Source: SZUA-430 sp044220975 (GTDB taxonomy: Bacteria > Pseudomonadota > Alphaproteobacteria > Micropepsales > Micropepsaceae). From it: a DNA stretch of 64,000 nt. The translations under genes were made by a program, and so were the position numbers. Under the pieces are notes generated by a model, which worked only from the letters and a program-made list of their open reading frames with translations, was not told where the DNA came from and made no database searches. Numbering within the stretch: position 1 is the stretch's first letter; the number at the start of each line of letters is the position of its first letter. The stretch lies in NCBI GenBank assembly GCA_044220975.1, contig JBGAPZ010000010.1, positions 1 to 64,000 of the forward strand, written 5' to 3'. Shown one piece after another: positions 1 to 9,032 of the stretch.

Positions 1-522
1 GTTCCGATCTTCACGTCGTTCATGGCCGGCTGGATCGACGACAGGATCGGCTCGAAGCGCACGATCCAAATTAGCCTGACGCTGTTCACGCTTGCGGTCG
101 CCGGCTCGATCTCCACAACGCCAAACGAATACCTGTTCCTGTTTCCCATAACCGACGCGCTGCGCAATCAGCAACTGCCGCTCATCGGACCTCTGCTCAG
201 CATCTTCGGTTTCACGCAATTCCCGGAACAGGTCAGCCTGACATTCTCGCTGATCGGCGGCGCCTGCGTCGGCCCCGTCCTGGCCTCGAGCCGCACCATG
301 GTTGCGCGCCTCGCGCCACGGTCGATGATTTCGGAGGTCTACGGTCTCTACACGCTCACAGGAAAGGCTACCGCATTCGCGGCCCCATTCCTCGTCGCGG
401 TCGTCACGTCGGCAACGCAGAACCAGCGGGTAGGCTTTGGCGTGATCCTTGTGTTTCTAGTTCTGGGGCTCGCTGGCCTTTGGTGGGTGCGGGAAGAACG
501 CGCCGTTGCGGCCCAGCAATAG
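1..522 (+). CDS. MFS transporter, UMF1-type, C-terminal part (cut by window start)
   Basis: This is the C-terminal part of a major facilitator superfamily transporter; the frame is open from base 1, so the true start lies outside the window. About 173 residues are visible. The loop GWIDDRIGSKR near the beginning is a motif-A-like cytoplasmic loop of the superfamily. It is followed by hydrophobic segments around residues 27-50, 80-100 and 120-165, and a short polar tail. The pattern resembles the UMF1/Atg22-like branch. The substrate cannot be inferred. Its last 119 bases overlap the end of the converging histidine kinase gene, an unusually large convergent overlap. Confidence 0.8.
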   Translation, partial: VPIFTSFMAGWIDDRIGSKRTIQISLTLFTLAVAGSISTTPNEYLFLFPITDALRNQQLPLIGPLLSIFGFTQFPEQVSLTFSLIGGACVGPVLASSRTMVARLAPRSMISEVYGLYTLTGKATAFAAPFLVAVVTSATQNQRVGFGVILVFLVLGLAGLWWVREERAVAAQQ

Positions 523-1936
523 CGGCCGGCGTCTCCTCGAATTCGGGGAATGTCAACGTCGCCAGCAACCCGGGCTTTGCATCGTCAAGCTTGATCGTCG
601 CCTCGTGCATGCGAGCGACGGCCGCAACCAAGCTCAACCCCAAACCCGAACCTGGCGTATTGCGCGATCGCTCCAGACGCACGAAACGGTCGAGCACGCG
701 CTCGCGGTCGCCTTCGGGAATTCCAGGTCCCGTGTCGCGCACCGAGAACGTCGGCCGGTGGCTGCGAGCATCGAGGCTTGCCGACACCGTCACCGCGCCG
801 CCTTTCGGGGAATACTTCAAAGCATTCTCGACGAGATTCGCGGCAGCCCGCGCCAGCAAACTGCGATTGCCACGCACCATCACTTTCGCCGGTGCCAAAA
901 ACTTCAACGATATCCCGCGATCTTCCGCCGCCGGCTCGTAGAGATCGGCTACGTCGTGAATGACCTCGCTCAAGTCGACTGGCTCCAGCGTGTCGCGATG
1001 CGCGCCGGTTTCCGCCTCCGCAATCAACAGCAGTGAATTGAACGTCGAGATCAACCCATCCGCTTCTTGGATGGCGCTCTCAAGCGCGAGCGCAGTTTCC
1101 TCGTTCGACGAATGCCCGATCATCGCCCCTTCAAGCTTGTTGCGCAGCCGGTTCAGCGGCGTACGCAAATCGTGCGCAATGTTGTCGGCAACCTCGCGCA
1201 TACCCATCATGAGGCGCTCGATCTGCTCCAACATCTGATTGAGGTTCGTCGCCAGGTCGTCGAGTTCGTCGCGGTTGCCCATCACCGGAATGCGCCGCGT
1301 CAGGTCGCCCGACATGATGTCCCGGCTCGTGCGGTTGATGACCTCCAAGCGCCGGAGCACGTTGCGGCTGATCCAAACACCGCCGACGACGCCGATAAGC
1401 CCGGTGATCCCGATCGCCCACATGAGCGTCGAACGGATCGCATCGCTAATCGCGCTTACTTCTTTCGTGTCGCGCCCGACCAAAAGGCGATAGCCACCCT
1501 GAAGCGTATATTGGAACGCGCGACCGGGGCGTTTTTCGTGCTCGGGGTCGTCTTCGCGCTCGTAAGTGAAGTTGATCCAATCGGGTTCGGTCAGCACCGC
1601 ATCCGGCGGCCATCGTGATAGATTGCCGGCGAGAGGAATATCGCCGATCGTCAGCAAGTAGAGACTGTTGCGAAAGCTCTGACGCGACGATCGCTCTTGA
1701 ATGATCTGCTTCAAACCCTGAATGTTCGTGCGCTTGTACTGCTCGCCAAGACCCGTGACCTCAGCCTTGATCGTCTCGTCCGAAAGCGTGGCGAGTGTTC
1801 CTGCGGTCCGCCAGTAGATGAACCCCAAGACCAACAGCACCGAAACGGCAAAGAGCATCAGGTAGGCGAAGGCCAACCTAAACGTCGCCGTTCGGAAGAC
1901 GTCAAGAAAGCGCACGAAGCGAATATCCGGCGCCAC
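404..1936 (-). CDS. Membrane sensor histidine kinase, OmpR-regulator partner
   Basis: An inner-membrane sensor kinase of 510 residues that should phosphorylate the regulator encoded immediately upstream. It has a first membrane segment at about residues 22-42, a periplasmic region to about 170, a second segment at about 170-190 and a HAMP linker at about 190-245. The H-box AHDLRTPLNRLR has the phospho-accepting His near 255. The N-box NLVENALKYSPKGG and the DTGPGIP and GSGLGLSL ATP-lid motifs follow. The start is GTG and overlaps the regulator gene by 35 bases; a second in-frame GTG seven codons later is possible. The last 40 or so residues (Pro/Ala/Gln rich) lie beyond the catalytic domain and are encoded by DNA shared with the MFS gene. 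Confidence 0.93.
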   Translation of the reverse strand: MAPDIRFVRFLDVFRTATFRLAFAYLMLFAVSVLLVLGFIYWRTAGTLATLSDETIKAEVTGLGEQYKRTNIQGLKQIIQERSSRQSFRNSLYLLTIGDIPLAGNLSRWPPDAVLTEPDWINFTYEREDDPEHEKRPGRAFQYTLQGGYRLLVGRDTKEVSAISDAIRSTLMWAIGITGLIGVVGGVWISRNVLRRLEVINRTSRDIMSGDLTRRIPVMGNRDELDDLATNLNQMLEQIERLMMGMREVADNIAHDLRTPLNRLRNKLEGAMIGHSSNEETALALESAIQEADGLISTFNSLLLIAEAETGAHRDTLEPVDLSEVIHDVADLYEPAAEDRGISLKFLAPAKVMVRGNRSLLARAAANLVENALKYSPKGGAVTVSASLDARSHRPTFSVRDTGPGIPEGDRERVLDRFVRLERSRNTPGSGLGLSLVAAVARMHEATIKLDDAKPGLLATLTFPEFEETPAAIAGPQRRVLPAPTKGQRAPELETQGSRQSLPAGSALPT

Positions 1937-2579
1937 GAACCGTGTGCAACAGGGGCTCGTTGAACCCCTTGTCGATCTTTGCGCGCAGCCGCGAGATGTG
2001 GACGTCGATCACGTTCGTTTGCGGATCGAAGTGATACTCCCACACATTCTCAAGAAGCATCGTGCGCGTAACGACCTGCCCCGCGTGCCGCATCAGATAC
2101 TCGAGCAGCAAAAACTCCCGTGGCTGCAAGTCGATGCGCTGCGTCGACCGTGACGCCGTGCGCGACAACAGGTCGAGCTCCAAATCGCCGACGGCAAGTT
2201 TCGTCGTCACCGTGTCGCTTCCGTTGCGCCGCACAAGCGCATCGATCCGCGCCAGCAACTCGACGAACGCATAGGGCTTCGCCAGATAATCGTCGCCGCC
2301 CGCCCGCAGGCCTTTCACGCGGTCGTCCACTTCGCCAAGCGCGCTCAAAAACAAGACTGGCGTCTTGTTGCCTTCGTCGCGCATGCGGCGGACCATGGAA
2401 AGACCGTCGAGCCTGGGCATCATGCGATCGACGACGGCCACGTCGTAATTGCCGGCCATCGCCAGATGCAAGCCGTCTTCGCCGTCACCGGCGTGATCGA
2501 CAATGTGACCGCTCTCCTTCAAGCCGCGCGTCAAATACGCGGCCGCTTCGCGGTCGTCTTCGACAACCAAAATTCGCAT
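1902..2579 (-). CDS. OmpR/PhoB-family response regulator
   Basis: A DNA-binding response regulator. The receiver begins MRILVVEDD, has the phosphorylated Asp in VVDRMMP (near residue 51), and the conserved Thr/Ser and Lys are in LFLSAL and YLAKPY. The C-terminal half is a winged helix, with QPREFLLLEYLMRH and the ending VIDVHISRLRAKID...TVRGAGYSL typical of OmpR proteins. A TTG two codons earlier (base 2585) sits 6 bases behind an AGAGGA sequence and could be the real start; ATG gives the usual family N-terminus. The gene lies downstream of degP on the same strand and overlaps the kinase gene. In rhizobia-like genomes this pair lies next to cytochrome c maturation genes and degP, as here. Confidence 0.93.
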   Translation of the reverse strand: MRILVVEDDREAAAYLTRGLKESGHIVDHAGDGEDGLHLAMAGNYDVAVVDRMMPRLDGLSMVRRMRDEGNKTPVLFLSALGEVDDRVKGLRAGGDDYLAKPYAFVELLARIDALVRRNGSDTVTTKLAVGDLELDLLSRTASRSTQRIDLQPREFLLLEYLMRHAGQVVTRTMLLENVWEYHFDPQTNVIDVHISRLRAKIDKGFNEPLLHTVRGAGYSLRALS

Positions 2580-2654
2580 CGTCAAGTTGCGTCCTCTTTC
2601 TGGGGGTGAAGGACGAGGAGGCGGCTGCTAGCCGCCTCCCACATGTCTTTCGCC

Positions 2655-4250
2655 TTATTTAATCTTCACGGGCACGTAGACCCGCTGGTTCTCGCCACGC
2701 TCGACGAACAACAGAACCGAGGGTCGCTTCTGCGACTTCGCTTGCGAAACCGCCGAGCTGACGTCCGTCACGGCGCGCACTTCGTTACCGCCGACCGCAA
2801 CAATGCGGTCGCCGGGACGCAGACCGCGCTCCGCCGCGTCGCTGTCCGGATCGACATCCGTGATCAGCACGCCCTTCTCTTTGCCTTCCAGGCCATACTC
2901 CTGACGCACGACCGGGGTGATCGCTGTCAGACCGAGGCCCAGAGCGGACACCGACGCCTGTCCCGGCTTACTCTCCAACGCGCCACCGCTCGTGCGCGGA
3001 TCCAGCTTCGAAAGCCGCTCCTCGCCTGGACGCTTGGCGATCGTGACCGTGATCGAGAGCTCTTTGCTGTCGCGCCACACGACGAACGAAGCCGTTTCGC
3101 CCGCATGCAGTGCGCCGACGCGGCGCGTCAGATCGCGATTGTCCTTCACCTGTGCGCCGTTCATCTTCAAAACGACGTCGCCTTGCTTGAAGCCCGCCTT
3201 CTGCGCCGGGCTGCCGTCGATGACTTCGGCAACGATGGCGCCGTTCGCATTCGGCAGGCCAAGCGCTTGCGCCGCATCGTCGCTCAAGCTCTGGATCTGC
3301 ACGCCCAACCAGCCGCGCGTCACCGAACCCGACTTTTTCAACTCCTCGACCACGCGTTGAACGGTGCCCGACGGAATGGCGAAGCCGATACCGGCACTCG
3401 TGCCCGACGGCGAATAGATCGCCGTGTTCATACCGACGACGCGCCCCGACATGTCGAACGTCGGACCGCCAGAGTTGCCGCGGTTGATGGCGGCGTCGAT
3501 CTGCAGATAGTCCGTATATGTCGTACCGCCGACGTCATCGCGCCCACGGGCCGAGATGATGCCAGCCGTCACCGTGCCGCCGAGTCCGAACGGATTACCG
3601 ACCGCCAAAACCCAGTCGCCAACACGAACGCGGCTATCGTCGGCGAAAGTCACCGACGGAAAGCGGCTGCTGCCTTCGATCTTGATCAAGGCAACGTCCG
3701 TGAGCTCGTCACGGCCGATAAGCTTGGCCTTGAATTTCTTGCCGTCCGAAAACTCGACTTCGATGTCCGTCGCATTCGCAACAACGTGGTTGTTCGTGAC
3801 GATGTAACCCGTCGGGTCGATCACGAAGCCGGAACCTTGCACCTCGCCGCGCGGACGAGCCTTCTGGTTCGGCCCGCCTTTGCGATACTTCTCGAAGAAG
3901 TCGCGCAGCGATGGGGGCAGGCTTTCCAAATCTTCCTCAGACGGCTCGGCTTCCGCGGTCGCCGTCACTTTCGCCTTGAGACTGACGACCGCTGGCGCCA
4001 CGCGCTCCACGATGTCGGCCAAGCTCGGCAACGTGCCGCTCGCGCCAAGCATCATTGGTGCGGGGGCCAATCCAGGCAGTGAAAGAGCCGCAGGATTCGC
4101 GACCGCCGGAGGCCCGCCTCCACCCCACACAAACCCGGCCACAACGCCGGCCGTCATGGCCAGTGCAAGCGCGGCGGCGCTTACGACGAGTACACGCGTG
4201 CGAGGCTTGGTTGCGGGGACGGCTTCAGACGAAGCAGCATCGGCGGACAT
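2655..4250 (-). CDS. degP: Do/DegP-type periplasmic serine protease
   Basis: An HtrA-family protease/chaperone for envelope protein quality control, 531 residues from the chosen ATG. That start has AAGGAG six bases upstream; an in-frame GTG/ATG extension to 4304 has no such site. An N-terminal membrane segment (about residues 18-42) exports or anchors it. The trypsin-like domain has His155 in TNNHVV, Asp185 in ELTDVAL and Ser260 in RGNSGGP. Two PDZ domains follow (about 310-400 and 440-525). Its neighbours are ccmE upstream and the regulator/kinase pair downstream, all on the minus strand. An envelope-stress role is inferred from the family. Confidence 0.94.
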   Translation of the reverse strand: MSADAASSEAVPATKPRTRVLVVSAAALALAMTAGVVAGFVWGGGGPPAVANPAALSLPGLAPAPMMLGASGTLPSLADIVERVAPAVVSLKAKVTATAEAEPSEEDLESLPPSLRDFFEKYRKGGPNQKARPRGEVQGSGFVIDPTGYIVTNNHVVANATDIEVEFSDGKKFKAKLIGRDELTDVALIKIEGSSRFPSVTFADDSRVRVGDWVLAVGNPFGLGGTVTAGIISARGRDDVGGTTYTDYLQIDAAINRGNSGGPTFDMSGRVVGMNTAIYSPSGTSAGIGFAIPSGTVQRVVEELKKSGSVTRGWLGVQIQSLSDDAAQALGLPNANGAIVAEVIDGSPAQKAGFKQGDVVLKMNGAQVKDNRDLTRRVGALHAGETASFVVWRDSKELSITVTIAKRPGEERLSKLDPRTSGGALESKPGQASVSALGLGLTAITPVVRQEYGLEGKEKGVLITDVDPDSDAAERGLRPGDRIVAVGGNEVRAVTDVSSAVSQAKSQKRPSVLLFVERGENQRVYVPVKIK

Positions 4251-4395
4251 CGACTTCTCCTTAGGGAAACTCACTGGGCAGCCCGCCCCATCCGGGGGCT
4301 CCACTAGAACGAGTATATAGAAGGCTGAAGATGGCTTAAATCTGTCAGACGCATTAACTCGCCGTCATGCGAAACACGCCCAGAATTCAGCCGTT

Positions 4396-4860
4396 TCAAG
4401 GAGCCTTCTTCGGCTCGCCATTCTTCCAAAGGCCGCGGTCCTTCAGGCTGCGTGCAACCTCAGGCGGCATGTAGTTCTCATCGTGCTTCGCCAAAACCTT
4501 GGTGGCAGCGAACACGCCGTCGGGCCGGAACGCGCCCGTCACCACCACACCTTGGCCTTCGCGGAACAGATCCGGCAAGTCGTCCGAGTATGTCACCGCA
4601 ACCTCTTGGTCGTTGTCGGTAACCTTGAAACGTACCTCGACGCCGCCGGGATGCTCCACGCTTCCCATCGAAACCAAGCCGCCGAGATTGATCAACTTGC
4701 CAGCCACGACATTGCGGGCCTTCGCCTCACTCGGCGAATAGAAATAAAGAACCGAATCGCCAAGCGCGAAAACGACCAGCACGGTCGCAAGTGCCGCCGC
4801 GCCCAAGGACGCAAACAGAAAAGCAAAGCGGCGCTGACGGCGGGTCATGACAGCAGGCAT
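4396..4860 (-). CDS. ccmE: Cytochrome c maturation heme chaperone CcmE (CycJ)
   Basis: A periplasmic heme chaperone anchored by one N-terminal membrane helix (about residues 12-34). It accepts heme from CcmABCD and hands it to CcmF/H for attachment to apocytochrome c. The heme-binding signature AKHDENYMPPEV is present, with His126 for covalent heme binding and Tyr130. The start at MPAVMTRRQRR has AGGGGG eight bases upstream; a second ATG lies four codons later. Length (154 residues) is normal. The gene stands between rsmB and degP, and ccmF lies about 7 kb away on the other strand, so the common ccmE-ccmF-ccmH string is broken here. Confidence 0.95.
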   Translation of the reverse strand: MPAVMTRRQRRFAFLFASLGAAALATVLVVFALGDSVLYFYSPSEAKARNVVAGKLINLGGLVSMGSVEHPGGVEVRFKVTDNDQEVAVTYSDDLPDLFREGQGVVVTGAFRPDGVFAATKVLAKHDENYMPPEVARSLKDRGLWKNGEPKKAP

Positions 4861-4888
4861 ATAAGCAACCCCCTGACGAGAGCAAGGC

Positions 4889-6097
4889 TCAGGCTTGCAC
4901 CAACCGTGCGGCGAAAAATCCATCTGTACCATCGCGCGCAGGCGTTACGTCGAGTGTCGCATCCAAGCGCCAACCCGATTGCCGCTGCAGAAACGCATCG
5001 ATTTGCTCCAGCCGCTCGCACGGCAAAATTGAGCACACAGCGAAGACCAGGCGCCCACCCGGACGCACCAATTCGGCGGCGCGATCGAGCAAACGCACCT
5101 GCGCTTGGCGGTACGTCTCAAGGCGCCGAGCGTCCAGCGTCCACTTTGCCTCCGGATTGCGCCGCCACGTCCCGGTGCCGCTGCACGGTGCATCGATGAA
5201 AACGAGATCCGCCCCGTGCGCGACGCCCGCATCGTAGGGATCGCCGCCCATTTCAACGATTGTCGCTCCGGCGCGCAAAATGCGCGGCAGACTGTGCCGC
5301 AAACGCGGCGCATCGATATCGCAAACGATCACGCGCCCGTTGTTCGCCATCTCCGCGGCGAACGCCAGCGCCTTGCCGCCTGCGCCCGCGGCCAAGTCGA
5401 TCACCGTCTCGCCGGGTCGCACATGGGCAAGCACGACCGCGCGCTGCGAAGCTTCGTCTTGAATTTCAAACCGGCCTTCCTGGTAGCCGGCAAGTGCCGT
5501 GACTTTCGCATCTGTACCGGCCGCAACGCGCAACCCGTAACTGAGGTTCGCAAGCGCTGCTGCTTCGACGCCGACGTCCGCAAGCTCTCGCAAAACATCC
5601 GCACGCGAAGCCTTCAACGCATTCACGCGCAAGTCGAGGGGCGCACGCTCGCTTAAAGCACGCATCTCATTCTCAAGCGCGCTGCCGAATGCACCCGTCA
5701 GGTGCTCGTGCAGCCACTGCGGGTAGTTTAACAGAACCCACGGATCGTTCGAGGGCTCCGCCGCCGCCAACCGCGCACGCTCGCCATCGCTGAGCGCACC
5801 CAGCGCATGCGTGCCGTCAATGCTGAGCGCGCCAATCGCATCGACATCCAATCCGTCAACAACCGCAAGCGACCCGATCACCAGCGCCCGTGCCTCGTCG
5901 CTCTGCATGCGAAACGCGCATTCGTTTCGCCGCCGCAACACAGCATAGACGCGCTGCGCGATGGCGGCGCGGTCCTTCGACCCGGCAAAGCGATGACCCT
6001 TGCCCCAACCCGCAAGGGTGCGATCCGCGGCAGCCTTGCGCGCAAAAATTTCGGTCAGAACTTCCGCCGCAGCGGCCAGACGCGCTCCAGGTGTCAG
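4889..6097 (-). CDS. rsmB: 16S rRNA m5C methyltransferase RsmB-like (Sun/Fmu)
   Basis: An RNA cytosine-5 methyltransferase of the RsmB/NOP2 family. The catalytic domain shows the SAM-binding stretch DLAAGAGGKALAFA, motif IV DAPCSGTG with one catalytic Cys, and a motif VI-like AVCSILPCE with the second. The first normal start codon is GTG at 5941, but the frame is open well upstream and encodes a convincing NusB-like N-terminus (LTPGARLAAAAEVLTEI, then GHRFAGSKDRAAIAQRVYAVL). No ATG, GTG or TTG exists in that extension; a CTG at 6097, five bases past the guaB stop, is the best candidate. Coordinates use the CTG; the conservative version is 4889-5941. Coupling to guaB is likely. Confidence 0.85.
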   Translation of the reverse strand: MTPGARLAAAAEVLTEIFARKAAADRTLAGWGKGHRFAGSKDRAAIAQRVYAVLRRRNECAFRMQSDEARALVIGSLAVVDGLDVDAIGALSIDGTHALGALSDGERARLAAAEPSNDPWVLLNYPQWLHEHLTGAFGSALENEMRALSERAPLDLRVNALKASRADVLRELADVGVEAAALANLSYGLRVAAGTDAKVTALAGYQEGRFEIQDEASQRAVVLAHVRPGETVIDLAAGAGGKALAFAAEMANNGRVIVCDIDAPRLRHSLPRILRAGATIVEMGGDPYDAGVAHGADLVFIDAPCSGTGTWRRNPEAKWTLDARRLETYRQAQVRLLDRAAELVRPGGRLVFAVCSILPCERLEQIDAFLQRQSGWRLDATLDVTPARDGTDGFFAARLVQA

Positions 6098-6101
6098 GCG
6101 G

Positions 6102-7565
6102 CTAACCCGACATCGGATAGTTCGGCGACTCGCGTGTCACCGAAATGGAGTGCGGATGGCTCTCACGCAAACCGGCCGCCGAAATCCGGACGAACTTCGC
6201 GTTCTTCTGGAAGTCCTCGATCGACTTCGCGCCGGTGTACCCCATCGAAGCGCGCAAACCACCGACCAGCTGGTGCACGACGCTTGCGATCGGGCCTTTG
6301 TACGGCACCTGACCTTCGACGCCTTCCGGCACGAGCTTCAGCGTATCGTTTACTTCCGCTTGGAAATAGCGATCCGCCGATCCGCGCGCCATCGCACCGA
6401 GCGAACCCATCCCGCGGTAAGATTTGTACGAACGGCCCTGGTAGAGAAACACCTCGCCCGGGCTCTCGTCTGTGCCCGCGAACAACGACCCAAGCATCGC
6501 GCAATCGGCGCCGGCCGCGATCGCCTTGGCGAAGTCGCCCGAATATTTGATACCGCCGTCCGCGATCACCGGCACGCCGCGCGGCCGCGTTGCGCTGGCG
6601 ACATTCACGATCGCCGTCAGCTGCGGCACACCCACGCCCGCCACCATGCGCGTCGTGCAGATCGAACCAGGCCCGATGCCGACTTTGATCGCATCGGCAC
6701 CGGCATCCATGAGCGCGGTCGCGGCCTCCGCGGTCGCGACATTGCCGGCAATCACCTGCGTCTCGTTCGACATGCGCTTGATCTTGGCAACAGCATCGAT
6801 CACGCGCGCGGAGTGCCCATGTGCCGTATCGACGACGATCACATCGACCCCCGCCGCCAGCAACGCCTCGGTCCGCGCAATCCCGTCGGGACCAACTGTC
6901 GTTGCAGCACCAACGCGCAACCGTCCTTGTGCGTCCTTCGCGGCGTTCGGATGCGACTCGGCTTTCTCGATATCCTTCACCGTGATCAGGCCGACGCAGC
7001 GATACTGATCGTCGACAACCAACAGCTTTTCGATGCGATGCTGATGCAAAAGGCGCTTCGCCTCATCCATGCCGATATTCTGGGGCACGGTGATGAGCTT
7101 TTCCTTTGTCATCAGCTGCGACACCGGCTGGCGCAGATCGGTTGCGAACCGAACGTCGCGGTTCGTCAGAATGCCGACCAGCTTACCGGTCTTTGGCTCC
7201 ACCACAGGGATGCCCGAAATGCGGTGCGTCTCGCGCAGCGTCCGCCCCTCGGCCAACGTTGCCTCTGGCGAAATCGTGATTGGATTGAAGACAATACCGC
7301 TCTCGAACTTCTTCACCTGACGAACGTGCGTCGCTTGTTCTTCAGGCGTCATGTTGCGGTGGATGACGCCCATCCCACCCGCTTGCGCCATGGCGATCGC
7401 AAGCCTGGCTTCCGTCACCGTATCCATCGCCGCCGACAACAACGGCACCGCGAGTTCGATTGTTTTCGTGAGTTTCGTGCGCGTGTCCGCCTGACCCGGC
7501 AACACGTTGGACGCGCCCGGCACTAGCAGGACATCGTCAAAAGTCAGAGCTTCTTGGAGCTGCAA
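6102..7565 (-). CDS. guaB: IMP dehydrogenase
   Basis: Catalyses the NAD-dependent oxidation of IMP to XMP, the first step to GMP. The 487-residue protein begins QLQEALTFDDVLLVPG, has two CBS domains at about residues 92-205, the catalytic loop GPGSICTTR with Cys303, the phosphate site ADGGIKYSGD, and the flap YRGMGSLGAM. The start codon is TTG, with AAAGGG six bases upstream and the expected family N-terminus. rsmB follows after a few bases, suggesting a single transcript. A 157-base gap separates it from the divergent methyltransferase-like gene and must contain both promoters. Confidence 0.97.
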   Translation of the reverse strand: MQLQEALTFDDVLLVPGASNVLPGQADTRTKLTKTIELAVPLLSAAMDTVTEARLAIAMAQAGGMGVIHRNMTPEEQATHVRQVKKFESGIVFNPITISPEATLAEGRTLRETHRISGIPVVEPKTGKLVGILTNRDVRFATDLRQPVSQLMTKEKLITVPQNIGMDEAKRLLHQHRIEKLLVVDDQYRCVGLITVKDIEKAESHPNAAKDAQGRLRVGAATTVGPDGIARTEALLAAGVDVIVVDTAHGHSARVIDAVAKIKRMSNETQVIAGNVATAEAATALMDAGADAIKVGIGPGSICTTRMVAGVGVPQLTAIVNVASATRPRGVPVIADGGIKYSGDFAKAIAAGADCAMLGSLFAGTDESPGEVFLYQGRSYKSYRGMGSLGAMARGSADRYFQAEVNDTLKLVPEGVEGQVPYKGPIASVVHQLVGGLRASMGYTGAKSIEDFQKNAKFVRISAAGLRESHPHSISVTRESPNYPMSG

Positions 7566-7722
7566 GTCGATCCCTTTCTAAAAAACGATCACTCGGGATT
7601 CGAGTTGCCGTGTGCATGTACCGGCCGCATGGACGCTTGTAAAGCGCGGCACAATGACCGCCAGAAATAAGCCGCAGTTTCCCCAGAGATGACAGCATGC
7701 CGATGTGCAGTTAATAGGAGCG

Positions 7723-8313
7723 ATGGGCTCAATCCACCTCTCCCCTCTATCCGACCTCGCGCGCGAACTCGCGCGCACCGGCGGCCTGCACGACTTTGTC
7801 GAAACGGGCACGTTCATTGGCCACGCCGTCGGCTGGGCCTCACGCACATTTGACCGCGTGTGGACGGTGGAACTGAACCCGCAATTCCTCGCGCAAGCCA
7901 AAGCCGCCAACCCCGGCCTCGCGAACGTCACCTATTTGGAAGGGGACTCGGCGACAAAGCTTCAGGAGATCGTGCGCGAACTGCCCGGCCCGGCTCTCTT
8001 CTGGCTCGACGCGCACGCCGGCGCTGGCTATTTCGCCGAGCACGACATCTGTCCCCTCGTTCAGGAATTGGAGACCGTGTTGGCGTCCGCGCACGATCAT
8101 TGCATCCTGGTTGACGATGCGCGTGCGTTCCTGGCGCCACCGCCCCCACCGTTCGACTACCGGAAATGGCCGTCGCTCGATCAAATTTTCGCGGCCATCG
8201 CGAAGCGACCTGGCTATATTATCGTGGCAATTGCGGACGTTCTGATCATCGTGCCCGAAAAGCACCGCGGGCTGGTCGCGCAGTTCTGCTTTGCCATCCG
8301 GCCCAAAATTTGA
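7723..8313 (+). CDS. Class I SAM-dependent methyltransferase-like protein
   Basis: A 196-residue cytoplasmic protein with a Rossmann-like SAM-binding fold. FVETGTFIGHAVGWA resembles motif I, WTVELNP the acidic end of strand 2, and LEGDSATKL with LFWLDAHAGAG the later strands. Similar small proteins are annotated as class I methyltransferases of unknown substrate. An ATG at 7723 lies just behind a GGAG with a short spacer; an upstream GTG (7705) has no clear ribosome site. It stands alone, divergent from guaB, so the context gives no substrate. It could be a non-catalytic family member. Confidence 0.75.
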   Translation: MGSIHLSPLSDLARELARTGGLHDFVETGTFIGHAVGWASRTFDRVWTVELNPQFLAQAKAANPGLANVTYLEGDSATKLQEIVRELPGPALFWLDAHAGAGYFAEHDICPLVQELETVLASAHDHCILVDDARAFLAPPPPPFDYRKWPSLDQIFAAIAKRPGYIIVAIADVLIIVPEKHRGLVAQFCFAIRPKI

Positions 8314-8366
8314 TCCATTTGCCTGACAAAGTGTCAGCGCGCCTCGAATGCGCGCGGAGGAAACGC

Positions 8367-8930
8367 ATGCGCCGTCTTTTTAGTCTTGCCGTCGCTGCCA
8401 TCGTGATCGGCCTCGGTGCCGGGTTCGCGATCGGCGCGGACGCACCACCCGGCGCACCCGGCCAGCCAAAGTCGCGCAGCGACTGGCCGACCGAAAAGGT
8501 GCTCGTGATCGGCCGGCGCGGCAATCCAATCGACTGGTTCGTCAATCACACATTCCGCGGCATGGAGGGTTTTGCTGACGGCTCTGCGCCGCCGGGCGTA
8601 GAGTCGCGCAGCGAATATCCGTTCCAAATTTACTATGCCGCGAACGGGAAACTTGAGGCACGCTTCCGCCGCCTCGGCTCCCGCACGCCGCACGGCGACA
8701 TCGTCGAACTCGACTATGTCGAAGAGGGCACGTGGCGCATCAACGAAGAAGGCGACCTCTGCCAGACGATCCCGAAGGTCGGTTGGGGTACCGAGGTCTG
8801 CTACTGGTTCGACCGCAAGGGCAGCCGCATGGCGCTCTATTACACCAGCTGCGGCGCCTTCAACCGCTGCTATCCCGGCCGCTTGGGACCTGAAGGCGAA
8901 ATCGTCCCGGGTAAGCAATTTACCAGATAA
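8367..8930 (+). CDS. Secreted hypothetical protein, four Cys
   Basis: A 187-residue exported protein of unknown function. The start has GGAGG six bases upstream. A signal peptide covers about residues 1-23 (RRLFSLAVAAIVIGLGAGF, cleavage near AIG-AD). The mature part has a Trp/Tyr-rich beta-type domain with ELDYVEEGTWRINEEGDLC and four Cys in its C-terminal half, which could form two disulphides in the periplasm. The pattern of a G-x-W strand followed by an LC strand recalls small periplasmic domains such as DUF995, but I cannot confirm that family. It lies between the methyltransferase-like gene and ppx, apparently with its own promoter. Confidence 0.7.
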   Translation: MRRLFSLAVAAIVIGLGAGFAIGADAPPGAPGQPKSRSDWPTEKVLVIGRRGNPIDWFVNHTFRGMEGFADGSAPPGVESRSEYPFQIYYAANGKLEARFRRLGSRTPHGDIVELDYVEEGTWRINEEGDLCQTIPKVGWGTEVCYWFDRKGSRMALYYTSCGAFNRCYPGRLGPEGEIVPGKQFTR

Positions 8931-8963
8931 TTCCGGCGTTCGGCGCAGCAAACTTGCCGCTGA

Positions 8964-9032
8964 CGATCCTCATGCTAGGATCGGACCCAACTGTAATCGA
9001 AGGCGTGAGTGCGGCTCGCAAGAGCCACGCAC
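8964..9032 (+). promoter_or_regulatory. Two hairpins in the leader of ppx-rlmE
   Basis: The 204-base gap before the phosphatase gene contains a perfect 7-bp inverted repeat (CGATCCT/AGGATCG, 8964-8983) and a bulged hairpin at 9009-9032 closed by a GCAA (GNRA) tetraloop between GGCTC and GAGCC. No T-run follows either, so they are not terminators. They may be leader structure or operators; a possible GTG start at 9057 lies just beyond. Confidence 0.35.

Noticed and set aside
2643..4082. Long open frame opposite the DegP gene, with similar long antisense frames at 6000-7526, 21105-22595 and 58596-59699
   Set aside because: High-GC antisense shadows: Arg/His/Ala-rich translations without motifs, covering well-identified genes.
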